This document shows, one piece after another, positions 1 to 5,589 of a stretch of DNA of 6,073 bases; positions within the stretch are counted from its first letter, which is position 1, and every line of letters starts with the position of its first letter. The stretch lies in contig DNDT01000486.1 of assembly GCA_003487525.1 (NCBI GenBank), forward strand, positions 1-6,073. Direction: 5' to 3'. Made by a program: the position numbers and the translations under genes. This stretch comes from Flavobacteriales bacterium (GTDB lineage: Bacteria; Bacteroidota; Bacteroidia; Flavobacteriales_E; Vicingaceae). The notes beneath the pieces were generated by a model, which made no database searches, was not told where the DNA came from, and saw nothing but the letters and a program-made list of their open reading frames with translations.

Positions 1-703
1 CTTACTGACAGGCCTGACATACACGGTGCCTCCACCTGCCGAGGAAGGAATTCAGATAAATTTTGGATTTGACGACCAGGGCTCCGGACAGGAGCAAACT
101 CAATCGGCGGTTCAGAATCGTCAGGAAAAGGTGGTGGAAAAACTGGAAAAAGAAAGTGTTCAGGCCAAGGCGGAAGAGGAAGTGTTAACCCAAAAAAGCG
201 AAGAAGCTCCACAGGTCAATACCGAAAAAACCGAAAACATCCGAAAGGAGGAAGTCAAGGAAGAACCCAAACCAAGTAAGGAACTGTCTAATGCACTGTC
301 CAAGTGGAAGAACAGCTCAGAGAATAAATCTGCAAGTGACGGAATAACGGGGAAAAACGGAGACCAGGGTGATCCAACCGGCTCAAAGGAAAGTAAGAAT
401 TACACCGGAGGTTCAGGTGGCAATGGATTCAAATTAATTGGTCTTGGAGGACGAAGCATGGTCCGCCCTCCGAACATTCAGGATAATTCGCAGGAAGAAG
501 GCAAGGTGATTGTGGATATTATTGTGGACAAAGATGGAAACGTATTGCGAGCCAACCCCGGGGCAAGGGGAAGTACAACAACCAGTTCGGTTCTTTATAA
601 AATTGCAAAAGAAGCTGCATTAAGTACGAAATTCAACGTGAACCCTCAGGCACCGGAGCAACAAAAGGGTCAAATTGTGTTTACTTTTTTGGTGAAAGGA
701 TAA
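1..703 (+). CDS. tonB: TonB family energy transducer, 5'-truncated by window edge
   Basis: This is the C-terminal 233 residues of a TonB-type protein, which spans the periplasm and passes proton-motive energy from ExbB/ExbD to outer-membrane receptors. The frame is open to the left edge (first full codon at base 2). The first visible residues, LLTGLTYTVPPPAEEG, look like the end of the N-terminal membrane anchor followed by the Pro/Glu motif common in Bacteroidota TonB proteins. The GTG at 26 is therefore internal, not a start. A Glu/Lys-rich spacer follows (visible residues about 35-98), then a Gly/Ser-rich linker (about 111-143). The C-terminal domain (about 146-233) begins LGGRSMVRPP and contains GKVIVDIIVDKDGNV and a terminal QIVFTFLVKG strand, as in TonB_C domains. 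The stop TAA shares one base with the folC start. By family habit exbB and exbD would lie just upstream, but they are outside the window. Confidence 0.9.
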   Translation, partial: LLTGLTYTVPPPAEEGIQINFGFDDQGSGQEQTQSAVQNRQEKVVEKLEKESVQAKAEEEVLTQKSEEAPQVNTEKTENIRKEEVKEEPKPSKELSNALSKWKNSSENKSASDGITGKNGDQGDPTGSKESKNYTGGSGGNGFKLIGLGGRSMVRPPNIQDNSQEEGKVIVDIIVDKDGNVLRANPGARGSTTTSSVLYKIAKEAALSTKFNVNPQAPEQQKGQIVFTFLVKG

Positions 704-1920
704 TGACCTACAAGGAATGCCTGAAGTATCTGTACGAGCAGCTGCCAATTTACCAACGCATTGGACAGGCAGCGTATAAAGCTGATCTTAACAATACCAT
801 CGCTCTGCTAAAAATTCTTGGAAATCCGGAACGCAACTTTAAATCAATTCATGTTGCGGGAACGAATGGAAAAGGTTCGGTGTCGCACATGCTCGCATCC
901 GTTTTTCAGGAATCGGGGATAAAAGTCGGCCTTTATACCTCCCCGCATTTAAGCGATTTCAGAGAGCGCGTTAAACTGAACGGTCAGATGATTCCCGAGC
1001 AATATGTGCTGAATTTTGTTCAGGACCACATTACTGCGGTGGAGGACATTTCACCGTCGTTTTTTGAATGGACCGTTGCCCTGGCCTTTGACTATTTTTC
1101 GAATCAACAGGTAGACATTGCCATAATAGAGACGGGCCTTGGAGGTCGGCTTGACAGCACGAACGTTCTTGTTCCCGAGATTTCGGTTATTACCAATATC
1201 GGGCACGATCACATGCGTTTTCTGGGGAACAGGCTTGAAGATATCGCTGCGGAAAAAGCGGGAATCATTAAGCAGAATGTTCCTGTGGTGATTGGATCTG
1301 CCCTTCCTGATATAAAAGAGGTTTTTTCACGGATAGCACGTGAGAAATCAGCGCCAATTTCGTTTGCCGAGGAGAACGAATACAGTACGTATGAAATGGA
1401 CCTTAAAGGTCTGTACCAGCTCGAAAATCAACGTACGGTGCTGACAACACTCGAAGTCCTGAAAGTGAAAGGATACAATCTTACCGAGGATATGATACGG
1501 GAAGGATTCAATAACGTCGTTTCCAATACAGGCCTGAGGGGCAGATGGCAGGTACTGGCCGAATCTCCGTTGATTATTGCGGATGTGGCTCACAACAAGG
1601 AAGGAGTGCTGACCATGTTAAAAACCCTCGAATCTCAGGTTTTCAATGAATTACATGTGGTCTGGGGCACTGTTGACGACAAGGATGCGGGAGAGATATT
1701 GGGCCTGATGCCGGTAACAGCTACCTATTATTTTTGTTGCCCCGATGTGCCGAGAGGCCATGACGTTTACAAATTATTAAAAATCGGACTCGAAATGGGC
1801 CTGACCGGAAAGGCATTTGATTCCGTAAAGGAAGCGCTTAATGAGGCTAAAGCGGCGGCCAAACCGGGTGATTTAATCTTTGTCGGAGGAAGTACCTTCG
1901 TCGTTGCCGAAGTAGTATAA
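703..1920 (+). CDS. folC: FolC: folylpolyglutamate synthase / dihydrofolate synthase
   Basis: This cytosolic Mur-ligase-family enzyme adds L-glutamate to folates using ATP. Many bacterial FolC proteins also make dihydrofolate from dihydropteroate. The 405-aa length is normal and the protein is complete. Visible motifs are the P-loop GTNGKGS (53-59), YTSPHL (78-83), ETGLGGRLDSTN (143-154), the metal-site region TNIGHDH (164-170), AAEKAGI (182-188) whose Lys185 matches the carbamylated lysine of the family, GRWQ (280-283), and ADVAHNKEG (293-301), which is the DGAHNP-type motif of the C-terminal glutamate-binding domain. The last strand, LIFVGGSTFVVAEV, is also typical. The ATG overlaps the tonB stop by one base (TAATG), so translation is probably coupled. 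The sequence cannot show whether it has both activities, although a single folC in Bacteroidota is usually taken to be bifunctional. The ring-binding motif reads CCPDVPRGHD (345-354). Confidence 0.96.
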   Translation: MTYKECLKYLYEQLPIYQRIGQAAYKADLNNTIALLKILGNPERNFKSIHVAGTNGKGSVSHMLASVFQESGIKVGLYTSPHLSDFRERVKLNGQMIPEQYVLNFVQDHITAVEDISPSFFEWTVALAFDYFSNQQVDIAIIETGLGGRLDSTNVLVPEISVITNIGHDHMRFLGNRLEDIAAEKAGIIKQNVPVVIGSALPDIKEVFSRIAREKSAPISFAEENEYSTYEMDLKGLYQLENQRTVLTTLEVLKVKGYNLTEDMIREGFNNVVSNTGLRGRWQVLAESPLIIADVAHNKEGVLTMLKTLESQVFNELHVVWGTVDDKDAGEILGLMPVTATYYFCCPDVPRGHDVYKLLKIGLEMGLTGKAFDSVKEALNEAKAAAKPGDLIFVGGSTFVVAEVV

Positions 1921-1941
1921 GATGGTTTGAGTGTGTAGAGT

Positions 1942-1973
1942 GGGAATGGTAAATGTTGGCACGCACCATTCTT
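1942..1973. terminator. Hairpin between convergent genes, possible bidirectional terminator
   Basis: A perfect 7-bp inverted repeat, GAATGGT (1944-1950) and ACCATTC (1965-1971), encloses a 14-base loop. Two G-U pairs extend the stem outward to 1942 and 1973. It sits 22 bp after the folC stop and about 50 bp after the end of the convergent minus-strand gene, where a shared terminator is expected. The downstream tract on the + strand (TTCTTCTCAATT) is only moderately T-rich, so this is not a textbook intrinsic terminator. A second, weaker candidate is ATCCT/GGGAT near 1996-2012. Confidence 0.35.
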
Positions 1974-2020
1974 CTCAATTACGTTTCCTCAAATGATCCT
2001 GAATTTTAGGGATACGATAA

Positions 2021-3850
2021 TTATACTGTCTGGAAAGCAAGTTTTCCAATCTCCGACAAGCTGTATTCCGAAATTGAATTCTTGATTTTTTCCAATTCCT
2101 CCTTCAGCTTATTGATAAACTCTTCCTTTTCGTCCTGTAAATTGGGTGCCAGACCAATGTAATAATCTATGCCATTCAACAGATTGGCTTTGAAAGCTGA
2201 AAAGTATTTTACCCGTTTGTCAGACAGTGAATCCGAACTTTTTTGAATTTCACTTTTCAGGTAATCGACATACATGACCAGTTCATTGATAAACACATGC
2301 GATCTGTTCAACAGGTTTAAATTGTTGATTCTGCCGTAAATATGTCCGACCATTTGCTCAAGTGAAAAGACCTCCGAAAAATAAGCGAGGTTAGGTCCCG
2401 GACAAATGGTTACCGCTTCCAGTTTATGAGGAACAGGTATGTTGTTTTTTAATAACACCGTAGAAGAAAGTCCTTCGCAAAGACAATCTTTTTCAGTTAC
2501 AATGTCTATTTCTTTTTTTATTTCACCATTTACGGAAGGAAGTTTGTTGAGGGCCTTAATTTTGAGGCGCTGGTATTCTCTCGAAGCAGTACAGATGGGT
2601 CTTTCTGTAAATTCCGTATTTGATGCCAGATGTTGGAAATTACAAGGGCTGCCGGGTCTGTTTTTTTCTATTCTTGCATGTCGTTGCAATTCAGCACTGC
2701 TTTTTCTGAAATTATTGAATGGAATTCCAAGTGGTGAGGCAAAGCTCAGGTAGTAATCTTCTTTTTTCGCCTTAATCAACTGGTTCAAGGTTTCGTCATC
2801 CACATTGGTTGCTTCGGGAACCAATAAAAAAGGACTTCCCCAACCCGTTCCGTCCAGATTGTAATATTCCCTTAAGAACTTATCTTCTTTGGCGGTACCA
2901 ATACCGCCCTGTACCGTAATTCTCATCATCGGTATGTTCTTGAGCTTTGGCTGATTCTTTTCTTCGAGTGTCGCGTTGCACATTTCGAGCAATTGCGAAA
3001 CCAGTTCGGATTTGTTGATTTTGAATTCTTCCAGAATCGGTCCAAGCAACTTGCCTTCCGTCGGAAAAGCATGACCGCCACAGTTCAATCCCGATTCGAT
3101 TCGAAATTCTGAAATCCAAATACCCTTCTTGGCAAGGTATTTGCCTTGAATCAATGCGGATCTGTAATCACTCACTTTGAGAATGACTTTCTTCTTGATT
3201 TCACCGTTTTCATCCGGAAAAAAGTCCTGAAACTCTTCCATGTATGAGAACAACCTTGGATTAAGACCTGCCGACAATACCAGGGAAGATGAAAGATCAC
3301 TTTTGGCGTATCCGCGCAATGCAGCCATGGCATCGCAGTATTCAACGGGAAGTAATTCGTTATTCTTGGCATAATTCGGACTGTCCAGCTTGGTCATGAT
3401 GTTCACGTCTATTTCACCCGTCACCATGTTGTCTCTTAACTGCTTTTGAAGAAAGGCCTTTGCACTGCCTCCTTTGAGTAATTTCATCTCCTTGTAAAGT
3501 TCTTTGAGCGGAGAATCGTTCGGAAGAAGTTCAAAATACTTGACAATATCCTTTCCTTCTTCAAAAGGCTCTTTTTTCATTTTTTCAACCTGCTCTTCGA
3601 CAATGCCTTTTATGAGGTTCAGGTACGCGGTAATCCGTTTAGCTCGGTGGTCAATGTCATCCAGCGGAATCGGGATGTACTCTTCTCCTGTTTTTTTGCA
3701 ATAAAACTCCCGCACTTGTTCCACCAGTGTGTCCTGAATAATTGAAACAACCGAAGTGATTCCAAATCGCGCAACCTTAACGGGCGTGTCAATTGTATAT
3801 CCCAAACCCATTACAGGAATGTGAAAGGTATGTGGAAACAGATTGTTCAT
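2021..3850 (-). CDS. Diverged NMO/FabK/PfaD-like FMN TIM-barrel protein with Cys-rich C-terminal region
   Basis: This 609-aa protein has no signal peptide or membrane segment, so it is probably cytosolic. Several segments resemble nitronate monooxygenase / enoyl-ACP reductase (FabK, PfaD) barrels. The N-terminal strand is HIPVMGLGYTIDTPVKVARFG (10-30), where the family has a PI(I/V)-x-(G/A)-(P/G)-M-type motif. A strand-helix pair at 221-251 leads into ESGLNCGGH (252-260), comparable to the EGxExGGH flavin/active-site motif. ITVQGGIGTA (311-320) is followed by GTGWGSPFLLVPEA (334-347), comparable to the phosphate-binding GGI and G-x-(R/P)-FL-x-x-x-E-(A/C) motifs. Residues about 40-165 form a long, mostly helical insertion. 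After the barrel comes a further ~200 residues with Cys403, Cys420 (PICTAS), Cys456/Cys458 (DCLCEG) and Cys483 (ICPGPN), then a charged helical tail (571-597). The substrate is unknown. The ATG at 3850 is chosen because the first barrel strand starts about ten residues later. Barrel assignment is fairly likely; any specific activity is not supported. Confidence 0.7.
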   Translation of the reverse strand: MNNLFPHTFHIPVMGLGYTIDTPVKVARFGITSVVSIIQDTLVEQVREFYCKKTGEEYIPIPLDDIDHRAKRITAYLNLIKGIVEEQVEKMKKEPFEEGKDIVKYFELLPNDSPLKELYKEMKLLKGGSAKAFLQKQLRDNMVTGEIDVNIMTKLDSPNYAKNNELLPVEYCDAMAALRGYAKSDLSSSLVLSAGLNPRLFSYMEEFQDFFPDENGEIKKKVILKVSDYRSALIQGKYLAKKGIWISEFRIESGLNCGGHAFPTEGKLLGPILEEFKINKSELVSQLLEMCNATLEEKNQPKLKNIPMMRITVQGGIGTAKEDKFLREYYNLDGTGWGSPFLLVPEATNVDDETLNQLIKAKKEDYYLSFASPLGIPFNNFRKSSAELQRHARIEKNRPGSPCNFQHLASNTEFTERPICTASREYQRLKIKALNKLPSVNGEIKKEIDIVTEKDCLCEGLSSTVLLKNNIPVPHKLEAVTICPGPNLAYFSEVFSLEQMVGHIYGRINNLNLLNRSHVFINELVMYVDYLKSEIQKSSDSLSDKRVKYFSAFKANLLNGIDYYIGLAPNLQDEKEEFINKLKEELEKIKNSISEYSLSEIGKLAFQTV

Positions 3851-3893
3851 GCTATTGAGTTATTAGTATAAGATTAGGTTCCAACGGTTTTTA

Positions 3894-3901
3894 CAAAGGT
3901 A
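3894..3901 (-). promoter_or_regulatory. Bacteroidota-type -7 box upstream of the 609-aa gene
   Basis: Read on the minus strand this is TACCTTTG, an exact match to the Bacteroidota -7 consensus TAnnTTTG. It lies 43 bp upstream of the ATG, which would give a 5' leader of roughly 35 bases. No convincing -33 TTTG element is seen at the usual distance, and the leader shows no Shine-Dalgarno sequence, which is normal for this phylum. The call rests on the box match and its position. Confidence 0.5.
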
Positions 3902-4011
3902 CTACCTAGGAATTTGTTAAAATATGATTTGTGTCACTTCCTGATTCTTTTTGAAGGGCCGAGAAAAGACCGGTTTTTTGAAAATTCACCGTAAAAGTCA
4001 ATGAGAGAGCC

Positions 4012-4043
4012 ATTTCTTTAAAAATATAGGGCATCAAAGAAAT
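4012..4043. repeat. 8-bp inverted repeat with 16-base loop
   Basis: ATTTCTTT (4012-4019) and AAAGAAAT (4036-4043) are perfect inverted copies. The stem is AT-rich and would be weak. On the + strand a run of seven T begins at 4050, but no + strand gene precedes it. On the minus strand, which is the transcribed direction of the flanking gene ending at 4148, the sequence after the stem is not T-rich. It may be a weak terminator or protein-binding site, or chance in AT-rich DNA. Confidence 0.3.
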
Positions 4044-4083
4044 TTACCGTTTTTTTAAAATCAACGACAGTGTGGTGATTTTC

Positions 4084-4097
4084 ATGATTTAAATCAA
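4084..4097. promoter_or_regulatory. Candidate FNR/CRP-family operator
   Basis: Read on the minus strand the site is TTGATTTAAATCAT, which matches the FNR-family consensus TTGAT-N4-ATCAA at nine of ten defined positions. The core GATTTAAATC is a perfect 10-bp palindrome. It lies about 190 bp upstream of the candidate -7 box of the 609-aa gene and about 50 bp past the stop of the secreted-protein gene. That distance is long for direct activation, so either another promoter exists nearby or the match is fortuitous. Confidence 0.3.
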
Positions 4098-4147
4098 TTT
4101 ATTCCTATAAACGCAAATGGTTGAATTACCTGAAAGATCAATAAAAA

Positions 4148-5410
4148 CTATTCTTTAATGAATCTCCCGGACAATATGGAGTCTGCCAGAAATATGCGGA
4201 CGTAATACAATCCTCTGTCCAATGACGAAATATCAATGGTTTTTCCATTCACGTGTTGATTATTCAACAATAGTTCTCCCTGTAAGGAGTATATGGAAAC
4301 AAGGTAGGAATCCGCATTAATAAGGGAGATTTGTATTTGATTTCCGGCCGGATTGGGAATTAGTCGAAGGTCATTTTTCCGATAATGCATGTCCACTGCG
4401 ACCAAGTTAATGTCGATCTCTTCTTCAGAGAACAATGTATCGCAGGCAATGGATTCCAGCCGCACTAGATATTTTCCGGGACCGGGATACGTATGGGTTG
4501 GATTGGCACTGGTGTCAGTTGTTCCATCCCCAAATGTCCAGATCTGGCTATGTGCATTCTTAGACAGATTGGTAAACTGATAGGTGTACTGTGTGATAAT
4601 GGAATAGGTGAAACCAGTACTGTGATAGTCGTCCTTTAAATTCCAATTATCCAGGCTGTCAAACACAACAATTTTGGCCGCATTGCGAATGCTTGCCGCA
4701 TCAGTTGAATTCAGTGTGTATGCATAGGAAGACAGGGTAGGATCTTTCTTGAATATAGCGGTATAAAAGCTACATGCAGCAGCATAGGATCCTGCTGCAG
4801 AAGGGTGACTTTCATCGGCCTGGTAAAGGTTGATCCCGGGATAATTCTGCCTTATGTACCTCCAGACTGCCCCGACAGGAGAAATGGATTCGTCATTGCT
4901 GTCAGCCATCATGATGTACCTGAGTCGCAGTAAACTATCCATTCCTTCATAAGTGCACACGGGAGGCCACGAAGCACAATTGGAAGCATCCCCGTTTTTT
5001 CTGCCCCATGTCATGTAAAAGATTGTTTCCGAACACGGATTGAACACATCGATTAAACTGTCCAGTTGACGTGCAAACGGAAAAACGTCCTGTTCAACCT
5101 GGGAAATGGGAAAGGAGGGTAGCTGGCTCTGTTCCTGCAGTACAACGAAGTCCCAGTTTCCCTGTCGAATTTTTCCGGTGGAAGTCGGATTTGAGGCATG
5201 TCCCTGAAGCGTATAACCTCCGGGAGTATTGCTTTCAAACACCATTGAATCTCCAACAGAAGAGGCAAAATCAACGACTATCTGGGGCATATTATTCACA
5301 TAGGTGTATGAATTGCCCAAAAACAATACCTGTCTGACCTGGCCGTGCACGTTGGTGCCAAGCAAAATCAGAAAGGCGATCAATATCCGATGTACGTGAT
5401 TAACCGACAT
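4148..5410 (-). CDS. Secreted SGNH-hydrolase-like protein with PKD domain and T9SS sorting tail
   Basis: This 420-aa protein is predicted to be exported through Sec and then across the outer membrane by the type IX system. Residues 1-23 form a signal peptide (hydrophobic ILIAFLILLG, likely cleavage after VHG before Gln24). Residues 25-255 resemble an SGNH/GDSL hydrolase: LFLGNSYT (29-36) carries the block I Ser34, TPGGYTL (62-68) supplies a block II-like Gly, VVLQEQSQLP (89-98) sits at the block III position but with Gln where GxND is usual, and ADESHPS (198-204) gives the Asp199-x-x-His202 pair. A PKD-like domain follows, with WTFGDGTTD (291-299) and THTYPGPGKYLV (305-316). The C-terminal ~70 residues (LRLIPNPAGNQIQIS, 348-362, ending LYYVRIFLADSILSGRFIKE) form a Por-secretion type A sorting domain. 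The substrate (ester or acetylated glycan) cannot be told. It appears monocistronic. Confidence 0.85.
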   Translation of the reverse strand: MSVNHVHRILIAFLILLGTNVHGQVRQVLFLGNSYTYVNNMPQIVVDFASSVGDSMVFESNTPGGYTLQGHASNPTSTGKIRQGNWDFVVLQEQSQLPSFPISQVEQDVFPFARQLDSLIDVFNPCSETIFYMTWGRKNGDASNCASWPPVCTYEGMDSLLRLRYIMMADSNDESISPVGAVWRYIRQNYPGINLYQADESHPSAAGSYAAACSFYTAIFKKDPTLSSYAYTLNSTDAASIRNAAKIVVFDSLDNWNLKDDYHSTGFTYSIITQYTYQFTNLSKNAHSQIWTFGDGTTDTSANPTHTYPGPGKYLVRLESIACDTLFSEEEIDINLVAVDMHYRKNDLRLIPNPAGNQIQISLINADSYLVSIYSLQGELLLNNQHVNGKTIDISSLDRGLYYVRIFLADSILSGRFIKE

Positions 5411-5446
5411 TAGTTGATGATGAAATTACCAATAAATAGTTGATGA
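5411..5446. repeat. 10-bp direct repeat just upstream of the secreted-protein start
   Basis: TAGTTGATGA occurs at 5411-5420 and again at 5437-5446, a spacing of 26 bp. The first copy directly abuts the start codon of the minus-strand secreted-protein gene. ATTACC (5425-5430) and GGTAAT (5448-5453) also form a 6-bp inverted pair in the same stretch. The repeat lies in the probable 5' leader or promoter of that gene. It could be a small duplication or a binding site. Confidence 0.45.
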
Positions 5447-5520
5447 AGGTAATCCGGAACCTTGTTGAGGATTGATTGTTTAAACCATTGAGATCTTCGC
5501 TGGAAAGGTGATCATTCAAT

Positions 5521-5528
5521 TAGATTTG
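5521..5528 (+). promoter_or_regulatory. Bacteroidota-type -7 box upstream of the DEAD-box helicase
   Basis: TAGATTTG matches the consensus TAnnTTTG exactly and lies 57 bp before the helicase ATG, giving a predicted leader of about 50 bases. A good -33 TTTG is not seen at 17-23 bp upstream. No matching box was found on the minus strand of this intergenic region for the divergent secreted-protein gene. Confidence 0.5.
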
Positions 5529-5577
5529 AACAAAGCGGTAAGGATGATGTGCTGAGAGGTCGAAAAAGCCTAATTTC

Positions 5578-5589
5578 ATGCGCCAATGA
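5578..5589 (+). other. Three-codon upstream ORF overlapping the helicase start
   Basis: ATG CGC CAA TGA encodes Met-Arg-Gln and ends in a TGA that overlaps the helicase ATG as ATGA (5586-5589). The geometry would allow termination-reinitiation coupling. A stop-overlapping ATG this short can easily arise by chance and no ribosome-binding sequence singles it out, so this is recorded mainly because it bears on the start-site choice. Confidence 0.2.

Larger units (their letters stand above)
3851..4147. other. AT-rich 297-bp non-coding region between two minus-strand genes
   Basis: No open frame of useful length and no tRNA- or rRNA-like segment is visible here. The region holds the -7 box at 3894-3901, an 8-bp inverted repeat at 4012-4043, two similar T-run segments (3971-3991 and 4048-4066) and an FNR/CRP-like palindrome at 4084-4097. 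Its length and the promoter box suggest the 609-aa gene is transcribed separately from the secreted-protein gene upstream of it on the same strand. Confidence 0.6.

Noticed and set aside
26..28. GTG as a start codon for the first gene
   Set aside because: The same frame is open to the left edge and the residues before it (LLTGLTYT) read as the end of a TonB membrane anchor, so the true start is outside the window.
2439..2753. Plus-strand open frame of 104 codons inside the 609-aa gene
   Set aside because: It is antisense to a convincing coding frame, resembles no known protein and has no promoter or ribosome-binding context.
3957..3979. Stem GGCCG/CGGTT followed by a T run, resembling a plus-strand intrinsic terminator
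   Set aside because: Only three Watson-Crick pairs plus two wobble pairs, and no plus-strand gene lies upstream for it to terminate.
3851..4147. Possible small RNA, tRNA or riboswitch in the long intergenic region
   Set aside because: No cloverleaf, T-loop sequence or stable GC-bearing multi-stem structure was seen; only weak AT-rich inverted repeats are present.
5071..5337. Plus-strand open frame of 88 codons inside the secreted-protein gene
   Set aside because: It lies opposite the well-supported SGNH/T9SS coding frame and its translation shows no domain or signal, so it is a shadow.
5478..5485. GTTTAAAC palindrome in the divergent intergenic region
   Set aside because: An 8-bp AT-rich palindrome is easily found by chance, does not extend, and matches no operator I can name.
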